Positions 26,476-38,971 of a stretch of DNA of 64,000 nucleotides are shown here, one piece after another; within the stretch, counting starts at the first letter, position 1; the number at the start of each line of letters is the position of its first letter. Position numbers and translations under genes: made by a program. The DNA is from Acanthaster planci (Eukaryota > Echinodermata > Asteroidea > Valvatida > Acanthasteridae), in NCBI RefSeq assembly GCF_001949145.1, contig NW_019091372.1, forward strand, positions 944,770 through 1,008,769, given 5' to 3'. Under the pieces are notes generated by a model. It was given only the letters and a program-made list of their open reading frames with translations. It ran no database searches and had not been told where the DNA came from.

Positions 26476-28730
26476 ATGGAGGAGAATCCACGGCTGAAGA
26501 GCGTAACGAGGGATGAAGCTGCTCGCTGGTACCGGGTGGCTATGGACAGCGGGTACGAAGGCACCTATCCCTACGTCTGGTTGAGAGACAACTGTCGCTG
26601 TTTCAAATGCTCCAATCCCTCAATCGTACAGCGAACATTCAAAATGGCCGACTTGGATCCCGAGGTGCAGCCGGAATCCGAGACGATCGTAGACGACGGG
26701 AAAGTCTTGCGGATCATCTGGCCCAACCAGCACAGCAGCGACTTCGACGCCGCCTGGTTGAACAGCCAGCGGTTCTCCGGTAACGAAAGGGACACGGTGG
26801 CCCGTCCGATCAGACAGTCGTGGGGAGCGGAATTGAACGGCAAGATCCCGACCTTCGACTTCCAGAAACTTCTCCAAGATGACCGGGAGTTGTACAACTG
26901 GCTGCACGTCTTGAACACCAAGGGCCTGGCCGTGGTGAATGGGGCACCGACCAAGGAGGGAAGTATGCGCCAACTGGCTGACCGGATTGCTTACTTGAAA
27001 CCAACCTTGTATGGGTAAGGTCACAAACCCTTTTTATACATTTGCTCAATCCCGCGGGTGTGAAGGAAAAAAAAGGAATCTCTCTTGATTCAGGGCCCGC
27101 TTGCTCATAAGAATAAACAGATAGAGATCTGGCTCTAAATATTTGGGTTCATTTTCTGACCGAATTTTCATCCTTTCCTTCAGGGATCTGTGGCAAGTTC
27201 AGAGCAGGCCCAATCCTTCTCGTGTGGTGTACACACCAGGCGCCCTACCACTGCACACTGACCAAGTGTACCTAACTATCATGCCAGGAGTATGTATTAG
27301 CAGTTGTTTCTTTCAGAAAATCGTTGGAATTTTTGTAGAGGTCCCTTTGTCAACTTTTACGAGCAAAAGATACTGAATACATATGCTTTTTGGCCGCAAA
27401 ACATTGGTGCAACATTTTGGTAACCATAGTGTGCTGATTATAGACGTTATTGTCTAACACCTTGACTCAAAACATTCGTCGATAGTGGCTTGGTATTAAA
27501 CACATTTGGTTTCAATTTATGATGCGGCAGATTCAAATGCTCCATTGCATTCAACGAACCAATGTTGACGGTGCTGAAAATCAGTTTGTGGACGGCCTCC
27601 GTGCTGTTGAACAGGTGAAAAATGAGTCTCCCAAGGCGTACGAGCTGCTGACGACTCGAGAGTTAGACTACGAAACAAACGGTTGTGACCGTTTCAAGGC
27701 TTTTCATGTGAAAAACACCGCGCCAACCATACTGTAAGTATATAAAGAACAACGCCGGATGATTGTTACCAAAAATGGCGTAATTGCTGACGCCCATATG
27801 GAAAGGCGCCGTTACAAAAGTGCAAGTACTTGACGTATGTACGTGGAAACTGTAACGTATATGTATGTGAAACTATCCATCGCTCACGTGCAAAATATTG
27901 TTATATCCGCGGTGGTAATAGTTTTCCGTTGATTTAACGTGGTTTTGAGAAAATCATGTCGTACTGTTGGTTTAAAACCATCACGGTGCTATTGTCATTG
28001 CTGCAGACTGGACAGACACGGCGAGTTCCATACTCTCTTCTATGACAATTGCTTCCGAGCAGCGTCCATGTCCCGAGTTCCCGTCGGGGAAGTCACTGAA
28101 ATGTACAGAGCCCTGAGGCTGCTCCATGACGTCATGTATAGACCGGAAAATCTGGTGCACTACGAGCTGGCTGAAGGTCAGTACGCGTTCCGTACACGAT
28201 TACCCCCTCAACAGTGACGAATACAGAGGCTGGCGCGACCACCCATTGCCAATATGCGCCGTCTCAGCCCTGAGGAACATGCTTTCTTCTGATTTGTGTC
28301 AATTAGGAGTCGTGCATATTGGTGTACTTCGATGGGGCGGTACGAAGAGCCGTGTACTTAAACTATGCCACTCCAAGTCACTGATTGTGGTGATTTTCCT
28401 GGTTCCTTTTTTTCACGTCGGACTTTTCTGAAACTTGCAAACGAAAACTGTTGGTTAACTAGACCCTTTAATACTACACTTTAAAGTAAGTTGCATTGGA
28501 GGTCTCGTATTCATGGTGAAGTACACAGCGTGCTCAGTTGCTCAGAACGCTGTTGTATTTAAACTTCCTTCGCAGGGGAGATCGCCACGTTCGACAACCT
28601 CCGCGTCATGCACGCCCGCAGCGCCTTTACCATCACTGGCGGAGGAGGGCGCACTCTCGAAGGTGGTTACTTCGACTGGGACGAGGCTCGCTCGCGCATG
28701 CGTGTTCTTCAGAAGAGTCTCTCGCTGTAG
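26476..28730 (+). CDS. Gamma-butyrobetaine dioxygenase-like gene 2 (five exons, 390 aa)
   Basis: Exons are 26476-27014, 27184-27289, 27531-27733, 28007-28176 and 28576-28730 (stop TAG). Intron phases are identical to those of its three paralogues, and exons 1 and 2 have the same lengths (539 and 106 bases). Zinc-site residues are RDNCRCFKC and WPNQH. Catalytic residues are HTD, the His in MHARSAFT, and the Arg in GGRTLEGGY. This is the only copy that keeps both Tyr177 (LYG) and Trp181 (LWQVQ) of the human trimethylammonium cage, with Tyr194 and Tyr366. It has Arg for Asn191 and Asp for Asn292, the positions thought to hold the substrate carboxylate. A substrate with a quaternary amine but a different acidic end is a reasonable inference. 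The start is chosen by alignment with the other copies. No frameshift or stop is seen. Confidence 0.92.
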
Positions 28731-30776
28731 TGAGCCGAGACGCCCGTGTGTAATTTTGGAAGTTGTCACCAACTTCACGGGCAGCTTCGCTGTGTATTTT
28801 TGGTCATAATTATCTTGAATGTCTTGAAAACAGTGATGAATATTCAGCAATCAAAGTATTCACTTTGGGATCCACATCAACAAAGCGTGACTGTGCTAAT
28901 CTGATGATGTTTTGCTAAATTATCTCATAAGTTCACAAATTGCAAGAAATACGAAGTAAATAGTTTGGAAAGCAAACGCCTTTATATTGTTTCAAATAAT
29001 TATTATGTTCGCTAGTATGTTGTGAACCAAGAAGAATCGAAACGCAAGAATATGAAAAAAATGTTATATTTACGTATGATGGATAGGGAACCAAATGCAA
29101 GGTTTTATGCGTCGCATATGTAGACTGTGGTATACCCAAGCTGTTGAATTATCTACCTCGATCTTATCTGTAGCTCAAAGCTCACAATATGAAAGCTTGC
29201 TGTTTCAATGTATGGATGGGCACATAAAGATTCGATGATCTGTCAGCTTGAAAGAAAAAAAATTGTCATTATGTGGCTTCAAAGTGCATTTGTGTTTGCT
29301 ACGGTAAATAATAGCGGTGGAATAAATCCCGCCGCGGACCTCATTCAGGACTAACACTCAGAAGAAGCTTTTTTCCTGCAGTGCATAGCTCAAATAACTT
29401 ACAACTCCAAGTACCTGATAAGGTTTAATAATTACAGCAAGAGGCCAGTGGCATATAACCACCTTTTTGCAAAGGTCGCTATCTACAGAAGTTCAGATTG
29501 AAAGCTATTACGCTCCTAGGCAGGAATGTATAACTACGAAAAAGAAAAATAAACAACAATTTTGATGCACGCATATCATGTGTCACGTGACCGTTAATAC
29601 CTCTAAAGCGCACTCTTGACGGCCAATATATGCCTGCAAAATTACAATGAGATTGGAAAGTAGGTTTATAGGCAGGGATCCATCAAGGGTCGCGCTGTGT
29701 TGATAACATAACCTGAAAATACCTGGCAGGTGAAATTTTCACGGTCCAATGTATCCGAAGAATTTTTTAGCAGATCGCTTTCAGTTTACATAAGAGGAAT
29801 TAGTTCGGCACGAACAACATACTCCTGGTTGTATCAAAAATTCTGTGATGTCACTAGTCTTGGCCCAAGACGTCAGTGATCGATAGTTGTTTTAAATCTG
29901 TTGAAGAGTGCCCTCGCACAACTAGTTTTACTTACTCTCACTAGCTGGTGCACAGCCTAATTATGAGTCGTTAGGGTTCGCTATCGATCAAGCACTAACG
30001 TCGTGAGACAAAGACTACGGTGTCACCAAATCGTCGCACGGTCATCCGTGTTTGTAACTGAAACAAACACGAAGATCCGGTTGCAAATATTGAATTTCTT
30101 CATGTACAGAAAAAATTAACTTGATCATTTTGACCGCGGTGCAAAGCAATTAAATTCCCTGTGACAATCTAGAGATACACATAATTTTCAATGTCAAAAC
30201 TTTCCGAGCAAGTCGGTTTTTTAGAAGTCGATACGACTGATGCAGTTTCATATTTCGTTTGTTTATTTTGGAATGTCTATTTTATAAATGGAAAGCCTAT
30301 CAAAAATAGAAGCCCGGCCTACTAGTGAAACGTTTTGGATCTTTAGCGGATCCCACAAGATGTGTACATGCTTATTATTTGTTCCAGTTGTCCCATGATT
30401 TTGGTCACCAATTAATTTCTAAGCCCTCTGTTTTCAGTTGAATGGTTTAATAATACTTTATTGGCCATAAACTATTGTTTCATCACTCATCAGGCACCTG
30501 CGTTGATGGAAGTGTGATGATTGACGAAGCGAAACCTGAGGACCACCCTCAGCAATGTAAACTTAAAGAGTTGGCTAAGAGGAAGTGTGAATCGTGAATA
30601 TAAACAGTGGCTTTTAATAATTAGAAGTTTACATATTAATATGTATCTAAAGGCAACAAGTAATTAATCTCTGCGTGTACCTCCTTGCGGTGTGAGGCTT
30701 CCCTGTGTGTAGTGCGTTAACTGTTAATTTGGGTCATTGCAAATTTCAAAGTTCGCTCCTGCGTTAAATTCACGCG

Positions 30777-30965
30777 TTAAAGGCCGGTTCGCAATTGGCT
30801 TGAAAGCGAAGATAAATGCGAATATATGACGTCAGATCAAGTATTGGAGCTGCAAATGCGCAAAATTTGGACATATTTCCCTCGAGAGAAATTTTGCGTC
30901 AACACTTTCATGACGTCGAACTCGCCTCGCTTTGGCGTTTGCCAGTTGTATGAACCGGCCTTTAA
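30777..30965. mobile_element. TTAA-flanked palindromic MITE (piggyBac-like)
   Basis: TTAA lies at 30777-30780 and again at 30962-30965. Inside them are perfect 10-bp inverted ends AGGCCGGTTC and GAACCGGCCT, then weaker pairing (GACGTCA near 30827 with TGACGTC near 30911). TTAA target duplication is the hallmark of piggyBac elements. There is no transposase, so this is a non-autonomous copy. Confidence 0.75.
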
Positions 30966-30969
30966 GGTG

Positions 30970-31375
30970 CCCCCTCGTAAATAGGCCAGAAAAATGTCCG
31001 CCAAGCTCATTAATAAAAGTTATACACTCAAAATATTAGAGGGTTTTGAGAACCATGGAATTGGGGAATTGAAGAAATATGGCACTGAACCTCTAGTACG
31101 GACGCAGGGTTTCCAATTCAGAACAATTTGAATGCAATCGGGTCCGAAAGTGACACTATTTTAGCCGTTTTACGAAGGGGTGTGTTTTCAAAATGGCTAC
31201 TTTTCTAGGCAGTGAAATTTCCCTCATTTTAGGGGCGGCTTGCTTTGGGTAAGAATTGCTTAAAAACTTAATGGTCAACCCACTAAAGATTGGAAGGAAA
31301 ATGAAAGAGGGCATGTTGAACATCGCTTTTCTGTGCAGCCTGAACCTCGGTGAACACCTGTGAGAGTTGTATTTT
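30970..31375 (+). repeat. Interspersed repeat E, forward copy
   Basis: Landmarks are CATTTTAGGGGCGG, TTGCTTTGGGTAAGAATTGC, TGGTCAACCCACTA and GAACCTCGGTGAACACCTG. These recur, diverged, on the minus strand at about 44865-44505. A third, more diverged piece is near 45060-45250. No TIR or open frame is seen. Confidence 0.7.
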
Positions 31376-32188
31376 TAAACTTTTGTGATGTGTAGGGATT
31401 TACCACTTCTGACTATGGGAATTTATTTGCTGCGGTGCACCCTTAAGAGTGACACTTTCAAATCTGTACAGTTTATGAAAAAATGTCATTTTCAACTACT
31501 CAGGTTTGCTAAAGGTTCGGTATAATTTAAATCTAAAGTTTGGATAGTAAGGGAAGTTGTCATCTTATCATCAGTGTGACATAAGCCTACTTCGTCATTA
31601 ATTCTTGAACGAGGCAGTATGCAAATTCGGGGAACATTTTACGTGTTTGTATAAGTTTCTGAATTTGTTGGGCCAGCTGTGCAAGTTGACGGAACAGGTT
31701 TCTGTAAGATCGTGTTTGTGAAAAATCAAAGAATCTTAAATGTGGCAATGTTGCTTGCAACATCGTTTTGTCAACACGCCACGCAGCACTGCGGCATACA
31801 GTCCATCAGCGTTTGTTGAATTTTTTTCATCGATGTGGAAACATTGATAACGGTTCTGGTACTCCAGTACCATTTGAGCATGCGTATATCAAGCCAGTGA
31901 CTCAGGGGTCACTCCTGACAAATTGACCCGCTGAGCAGTTTGTGTAACCGCAAGAAATCTATACTGCTCGCTAGAGTTCACAGTATTAATTGGATAACAT
32001 AAGGTGCCAATTGGCGGAGACATGAACGCTATGCACAAACCCCCGACCAATGAGGTTTTCTGATTCAGATATCATACCACTTTTCCAGGGTGCGCTGGTA
32101 ATAAAATCTACATGATCTAAAGCTCTCTAGGTATTTGTCATATCCCAAGTTCACATTTCAGTCAAGACCTCCCAGAACCGTTGCAACA

Positions 32189-34909
32189 ATGGCTGCGAGC
32201 CCGCGGCTGACGAGCGTAACGAGGGACGACTCTACTCACTGGTACCGGCTGGCTATGGACAGCGGGTACGAAGGCACCTATCCCTACGTCTGGCTGAGAG
32301 ACAACTGCCGCTGTTCGGAATGCTTCAGTCCTGCCGTCACGCAACGAAAAGTGAAAATGGGTGACACAAACCCTGATATTAAGCCATCATCCGAGTCGAT
32401 CGTAGCCGACGGGAAAGTCTTGCGGATCACGTGGCCCAACCAGCACCTCAGCGAGTTCGACGCCGCCTTTCTGAACCGCCAGCGGTTCTCCGAAATGCAG
32501 AAAGATGCGGTGAGCTGTCCCAAGAGACAGTCGTGGGGAGCTGATCTGAACGGCAGGATCCCGACATTTGACTTCCAGAAACTTCTCCAAGACGACCTGG
32601 AGCTGTACAACTGGCTGGATGTCTTGAACACCAAGGGCCTGGCCGTGGTGAAAGGGGCACCGGCCAAGAAGGGGACTATGCTCCAACTTGCTGAGAAGGT
32701 CGCCTACATGAAGAAAACCTCTTACGGGTAAGAACAACCTCTGTTAAAATGCAGAGTCGCACAATTACATGAAAAACTTTCTGAACAAATCCGAGGAGAC
32801 GTCATCGCTGTGGTTGCTCCTCAATGAAATGTGACCTTCCATAAACTGTAGGGTCTTGTGCATTCGGCAAGTCGCAAGTAGGCATTAATGCTTAAGTCAT
32901 TAGATTTATCTATTGGCGTAGATTTGGGTGAGCCCTCTATTGAAAAAGCTATATTTTGATTGTACGTACTATGAGTTCACCTCGGGATTTGTCCTCTTCT
33001 AGGGATACGTGCCATATTTTCAGCACCCCGACAGCCGAGCGTCTGATGTACTCCCATCAAGCTCTTCCTCTTCACGTGGACCAGCCGTACATGGACTACG
33101 CCCCAGGAGTACGTAGGCCTATATTGACGGAAATCTTTCTTTCTGGAATTTATTGTCAGTTGAGTCGGAATTTCTCCTGCTGTCTGTTGTCAGCGACAGT
33201 GATCTCGTGGGCCAATACCGTTTCCACAAGTTTCCGGACACGTTCAGTGTTCTTCCTAATTTCGTTTCTTTTGTCATTTTTGGACGTCTTTCTGTGCCAG
33301 CGATGAGGACGGAAAATGCTTTCTTTCCTCTTTGTGCGCCAAACGTCTGTCGACGGCAAATATGAGTGCATTTGATAAAAATTGTATTTATTTGAGCATT
33401 CACATACAATAAAAAAACCTACCCCCCCCAAAGAAATAGTAATAATGATAAAGACCATCAATAAGATACATCGGGATGCCCGGGAAGACATGAATGTTTA
33501 CAATTAAATTGTCGTCATAAAGACTTTGTGTGTCTCACAAAACCCCCAAAAAGAATTAAACAAAAAACACCTTCCACATATGGGCAGAGTTCCTCAAAAA
33601 GACTCCGAAAAAATGCATTACTAAATGATTTTTATAGGGTATAGTCTTCTTTCCAATTGCGGTAGATTGAAATGCTCCAGTGCATTCAACGCGTCAATGT
33701 TCACGGTGGTGAAAGTCAGTTTGTGGACGGGATGCGTCTTGCTGAACAGTTGAAAGAGGAGTCCCCTAAGGCGTATTACCTACTGACGACTCGAGAAGTA
33801 GACTTCGAAACACGTGTAACCTGTTACGACTGGCTGAAGCCATTTCACATGAAGAAATCAAGACCAACCATACAGTGAGTACATGTATATTAGAAACGTG
33901 TGAAATGCTTTTCTTCGGTAGTTATTTCGTGCACCAGACGGGACTGACTAGAAATTTCTCACATGAGCCGATACGGTTGTGGCTGATGCCACTCCACGTT
34001 GAGTCGTGTACGTGTAATCCGTAGCCAGTAATGATTAAGAAGCAGGCTACAGTTGGATTTCAGTTCTGTCACTTTTGTCGTTGGCTATAGATTGGACAAA
34101 CATGGTGAGTTCCAAGCCATCAACTACGATACCAGCTTTCGATCGCCCTCCATGTCTCAAGTTCCAGTCGGGGAGGTCGCTGATATCTACGGAGCTCTGA
34201 AGCTGCTTTTTGACATAATGTACAGGCCGGAAAATGTAGTGCATTACCTGCTGGCTGAAGGTTGGTGCTAGCATGTTATTCGTTTGCAAAACTCCTTGTG
34301 AAATACATGCAGCTAGCTAGGCAGGGGGAAATCACGAACAAGGAATCACACTTGAACAATACCAATGCAGGCCTGCAGTGGTGACCTTTTGAAACGATAT
34401 CAGCCATGACTACTAATGCAAGGTTAATGAATCTAGATCTCCATGAAGATATGAGAGCTGTTATGAGCTTTCTCGTCCAAGGAAAGTGGACCATGATGTT
34501 TCCATGTCAAGGTTTCAGTGAGCCAGTAGTTGGATATGCTGGGAGGCAATGTCATTCGAGAACAAAACAAGCGTGCTAATCGGCGCATACCTGTACAGGG
34601 TCGCGCTGATAAGGTGGACCTTGGGCCCGTATCAGTCATTCATTGCTCCCAAATGACCTCGGACAACTTCATATTGGGCGTGCACGGTAATGAAATACCG
34701 CATCGTCTCAATGAATCTGTTTAATCCAAGTGCGACCTGTTTCATTCTTCGCAGGGGAGATGGCCACGTTTGACAACCGTCGCCTGCTACACGCTCGCAC
34801 CGCCTTCACCATCTCTGGCGAAGGAGGGCGCCTTATGGAGTGCGGCTACCTCGACTGGGACGAGGCTCGATCGCGCATGCGCATTCTCCAGGAAAGTCTT
34901 GGCCTGTAG
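32189..34909 (+). CDS. Gamma-butyrobetaine dioxygenase-like gene 3 (five exons, 392 aa)
   Basis: Exons are 32189-32727, 33003-33108, 33666-33874, 34091-34260 and 34755-34909 (stop TAG). The Met at 32189 (MAASPRLTSVTRDD) is preferred over the in-frame Met at 32135 because it matches the starts of the paralogues. Zinc-site residues are RDNCRCSEC and WPNQH. Iron ligands are HVD and the His in LHARTAFT, and the 2-oxoglutarate Arg is in GGRLMECGY. In the pocket, Tyr177 and Tyr194 are present, but Trp181 is Cys (DTCHIF), Asn191 is Arg and Asn292 is Asp (alignment from memory). Loss of the cage Trp makes true gamma-butyrobetaine activity doubtful, although all catalytic residues persist. A possible AATAAA signal lies at 35280-35285. 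Confidence 0.92.
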
Positions 34910-35279
34910 CAAAACCTTCCTCTGATTCCGGCAAGTGTTCTGCAAAAAAAAAAAACAATGATGTTGAAGACTTTGAAAGCGTTGAACTTCACTCGTAATA
35001 ATAATAATAATAACTAACTTTAACTTTGCGGTGGCGTGCAAGTTTCCAGGGATATCATACCTACTTCAGATTGCGTATCATTGATAATCGTACTATTGGT
35101 GCATAGAGGAATCATTTGGATTACAAAAGAACAGTTTTCATTCTAATAATATCTTACACTTGCAGTTGTATTCCAAAACTATCGTGCTTTTGGCATCTTT
35201 GATTATTAGCAATCTGGACTGTATTCCAGATGGTAATTGACGTCGGCTAATCGATACGTGTTTAATCTGTATAGTCTTG

Positions 35280-35285
35280 AATAAA
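35280..35285 (+). promoter_or_regulatory. Candidate polyadenylation signal, BBOX1-like gene 3
   Basis: AATAAA lies about 370 bases after the stop codon of gene 3. It is a plausible but untested poly(A) signal. Confidence 0.3.
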
Positions 35286-35313
35286 TATCAACTTAAAGTT
35301 TTAATGTAGATTA

Positions 35314-35771
35314 CCAGGGTGCGGCGTGGTTCCACTACATTTCAACTAGTCAACGCTGATTTAGAGTTGCAAGACACAACCTTTATTCCCATCCGTCTGT
35401 CAGGTTTTTTAATCCGTTCGTTTCACATTTTTTTCTTTGCTGTTTATTTTCCCCAATCAATTGGAATTATTTCCGTCGACTGGAAATCAAATGGTTCCAA
35501 TTGGTATGCTTTCTCTTGCTTCCCCCCATCAAATGGATTTTTTAAATGGGACTGGATTGGTTTGAATTGGCATTGAAGTGGTTTCGATTGGTTCTTCGGT
35601 TGGTAAAAATGGGGTTCTAAATTAGCATTCAAATGGTGTCAATTGGTTTGAAATGGTCCAATTAATTGAGAATAGGTCCAAATTTACTATTCAAACCAAT
35701 TAGATTCCAATTGATTCCAAGCAACTTGAAAGCAACGATTGGTTTTGGAATTGGCTGAATCCGCACCCCGG
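35314..35771. mobile_element. Non-autonomous element with CCAGGGTGCGG ends and CAATTGG-rich interior
   Basis: The ends CCAGGGTGCGG and CCGCACCCCGG are inverted with one mismatch. Between them is a degenerate, partly self-complementary tract of CAATTGG/ATTGGTTTGAA motifs from about 35455 to 35755. There is no coding capacity. Confidence 0.5.
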
Positions 35772-36387
35772 ACCGTATTTTCTCGGATATCGTCACAGTT
35801 GCATGATCCACCTACGCACTGCGTCCGATCTGACTCGGAGTTTCTGTTTTTTTCCGAGATGTCAGCCAAAAATGTATACCTTTTCCATTTACTTGCTCGA
35901 TCGGTGCACGTGGGCCGACACGTGTATGGCCTTGAACTTCAAATGACCATAAATTACCAACAAAACCACGATCTGGGCTTCGTCCGGACTTCACATTTCT
36001 ACTGATATTGATTGTCTTGCTATGCAAGCCGGCAAGTTTAAAAAGGAGGAACAACAGGTTAGCGATTGGCTGGGAGCCTAGATAGGCTTGTGTTATAAGA
36101 CTACTCCGATAGCCCAAGAGCTAGTCTTTCCGGGCTTACGGCATAGTGTAACAGTTACTGAATTGCATGCCTTTTTATCATTAGACTGCCTACACATGTC
36201 TCCCAAATATTTCGCCCACCTGCCGTTCTATACCGCCCACCATTTCAGCTGCACATGGAGACTATAGTCCTGAGAGCGGAAACTAGCTCCCTTAGTTTAT
36301 GCAAGCACAATCCGCGATTCCACCAGCTCGTGCGCGAGTATAATTGTGCACGGTTTCATTGCACTTTGCCATTCCGGGTGATAGGCC

Positions 36388-37420
36388 TATGGAACGCCAA
36401 ATGTTCCACTTTGTGATGGTACTAGATAAATGTTGTTTGATGGTGTTCGCAATACATGTGTATTGTATGATGTTATCAAACCATTTTGTGATGTTGTCAC
36501 TATCGATTATGTGATGCTGTCAAACTAGTTTGGGATATTGTCGAACCATTATGTGATATGTTATCAATCCATTGTCTAACTGTTATGTTGTCAGTAATGT
36601 ATTATGTAATGTTGTCCATCTATTATATGATTATTTCAATCCATTATGTAAAGTTCTCAATCCATTATGTGACGTTGTCAAAGCATTATGTTCGTATTAT
36701 TTCGCGTACGTAGTTCTTGCATTAAGTGGTGAACTGTCTCTTTTCATAGCACGTGTCGAATTATGCGATGAATCTATCCGGTTTACGTGGTGCAGTCAAA
36801 ACAATATGCTACCTCTGCACTTGCCAAGGACATATCCCTGTACGGACCATGGTAGCTTCCCGTTGTCAGCATCACGTAGTGGTTTGACAACGTCACATAA
36901 TGGATTGACAACATCACATAACGGATTGACGGCATCACATTATGGATTGACAAAATCACATAATGGATTAATAACATAATGGTTTGACAACATCATCAGT
37001 TTGACAACATCACATAATGGATTGACAATTAACATCATGGTTTATTGACAACACCACATACATGTAATGGTGGTTTGACTACATCACCTAATATACTGAC
37101 AGTCACAAAGCGGTTGGACAGTGGTTTGACAACATCACATAATACGGCGGGGCGATTCACAACAGTGCGCCTCCAAGAGTTCGCAACGCATTGGCCAATC
37201 ACAATTAACGAGCGAAGTTTATCGACCCTTTCGAAACGTGCATTGAGTCAACAAATTTCGCGCATTGAGATTGGTCAACGCGTTGCAAACACTTGGAGGC
37301 GCACTATTGTGAAACGACCGTATTGTTTGACAGCATCACATAATTGATTGACAACTTCACACAATGGGCAAACAACATTTATCCCGTTACATCATAAATT
37401 GGTACATTTGGCGTTCCATA
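36388..37420. mobile_element. Foldback element with inverted satellite arms
   Basis: The ends TATGGAACGCCAAATG (36388) and CATTTGGCGTTCCATA (ending 37420) are perfect 16-bp inverted repeats. The left arm (about 36410-36690) is a degenerate array of ATTATGTGATGTTGTCAA. The right arm (about 36885-37030 and 37125-37385) is the same unit in reverse complement, TTGACAACATCACATAAT. This layout, with long tandem-repeat inverted arms and no transposase, is that of foldback transposons. The right arm is interrupted by a separate MITE (37141-37324). Open frames in it are repeat artefacts. Confidence 0.8.
37141..37324. mobile_element. Palindromic MITE, GTGCGCCTCCAAG family (copy 2, nested)
   Basis: The left end begins AATACGG and then CAGTGCGCCTCCAAGAGTT, GCAACGC and TTATCGACCCTTTCGAAACG. 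The right half repeats these in reverse complement and ends CCGTATT. The element is 184 bp and almost wholly palindromic. It is inserted in the right arm of the foldback element and is therefore younger than it. Confidence 0.75.
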
Positions 37421-38529
37421 ACTGACCGTCATGCGTGGGATTCTCCTAGGCTGGATGCATTGCTGTCCCCGTAAACAGCTTTTCGTCAAGGGTGAAATGG
37501 TCCTGCACTCGTTGATGGTGGAACTTCAACGCTGCAATCGGAAAAGCCTCCATCCCTTCAGTAGCTGAGACATCACATTTCTTGTAAGCACCCATTTTAA
37601 ATAAGTTTTGCCTTGCATTTTTGTTTTGCGTACAATTCAGTAACTCTCGGCGCAACATGGCCCGGTGAATCCACTCGAGTCACTTATTTTAGTTGAGGGT
37701 GGTTCTGGCTGGTATTACTATTAATACTACTATACTCCAAGGACACAGTGCTCCCTGCTAGTGTACGGGGGCTCAAATTTTAAATATAGGCCTATATTTG
37801 CATGTTCCATCCGAACCACAGGCAACCAAAATCGATCCACCACTTTACACAATGTGTTCCTTCCTCCCTGACACAATCATGGTATTGTTCGGCTAACAAG
37901 TTTCTTCTTGGTAGTTAGTTTGACCTGAAATGGGTCGTACATGTATGTGGCAAGTTCTTATAAACAAGAGTGGATTTTTCAACATTCCTCTGCGTGAACT
38001 TTGGCCTTTGGAATAAATAAGCTGGCTAGTCCATGAACTTATTCCCTGCTTTCATAGCATTTGTCAGGATCTGTTTGAAGGTCTTTGCCCAAAGAACGGG
38101 ATTTGTGTGATTGACTGCACCTGCGTGGAAATAGTGCCACTATAGCAAAGACGACGCTGCGCAGATCTTTGATACACTTTTGATACACTAGTACAGTGCA
38201 CTGTTTTATTAAATGCACATTTTCCATGCAGTGTACATTGTGCATGTAACCGTGGAGGTAGGAACCGCCATGATGTGACTGTGAAAGCCCCTGTGCTCCA
38301 GGAACGGTGAGGCATTTGCCGGCAGGCGAGGCGGTTACTCCAAGCGCTGAGTGCAGCTCTGCGCATCATTGTTCTTTCGCCTGCATGCAGTCTGTTCAGT
38401 TGCACCACATCAATTCTAATGTACGTGGGTCATACTTTGTAGGGATGCATTCCACTTTTTCAGTGACTTTTGGGACTCCTGATCCAGCCAGTTTTCCCAT
38501 TTTTTTGCCCTTTTACTTGTTAGGCTACA

Positions 38530-38721
38530 CAGTGGCGTACGTAGCTAGGATTTTACTAGTGGTAGGGCACAAAGGGGGCACCAGCTTTCAGTGGTGTTGT
38601 TTTCTTTTGGGGGGGGGAGAGTTTTATTTGTCTTGTTCAATATCCTTTCATCGATTTTTAGGGGGGCACCAGGAACTTGTTTGGAGGGGGAATGTGCCCC
38701 ACCCCCTTGGCTACGGCACTG
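38530..38721. mobile_element. hAT-like non-autonomous element
   Basis: The ends CAGTGGCGTACGTAGC and GGCTACGGCACTG are imperfect inverted repeats starting CAGTG, in the style of hAT elements (CAGTGGCGTAGCC type, family knowledge). The interior has a G run and GGGGGCACCAG repeats, with no transposase. I could not find a clean 8-bp target duplication. Confidence 0.5.
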
Positions 38722-38971
38722 CGTTTACGTCAGCTTTCTGGCTTAATATAGCTATGGGATATTGACTTTTGAATTAAAGCGGATTCGTGTTGAACAAGAG
38801 TCAAATGGAACACGTAGGGCTGTAGGCCCCTCTGTCCAGTTATGTTGCTAAGATCTAGTTGTAGCTGTCTAATTTTAGTGGCCCAACTTCAAAGAAATAT
38901 ATCCCGCCATTTTCATTTCAAAGCGCAAGAGTTTCTCACTTAGAAACGACGTCAAGTCCCTACATTTCACA

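Larger units (their letters stand above)
28731..32188. other. Intergenic region between BBOX1-like genes 2 and 3
   Basis: 3.5 kb without a recognised exon. It holds a TTAA-flanked MITE (30777-30965) and an interspersed repeat (about 30970-31375) that recurs in inverted orientation at about 44505-44865. I see nothing gene-like in 28900-30770. Confidence 0.6.
34910..38971. other. Intergenic region between BBOX1-like genes 3 and 4
   Basis: 4.1 kb of non-coding DNA, largely repeats: a (TAA) microsatellite at about 34998-35013, a CAATTGG-rich inverted-repeat element (35314-35771), a 1 kb foldback element (36388-37420) with a nested MITE, and a hAT-like element (38530-38721). No exon is recognised. 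Confidence 0.6.

Noticed and set aside
26571-27024. Open frames of 100-130 codons antisense to exon 1 of each BBOX1-like gene (for example 17336-17713, 26571-27024, 32284-32737, 39067-39417)
   Set aside because: They are reverse-strand shadows of GC-rich coding exons. They mirror each other only because the sense exons are conserved.
36572-36979. 135-codon open frame with repeated HNGLTTS units
   Set aside because: It is a translation of the satellite arms of the foldback element.
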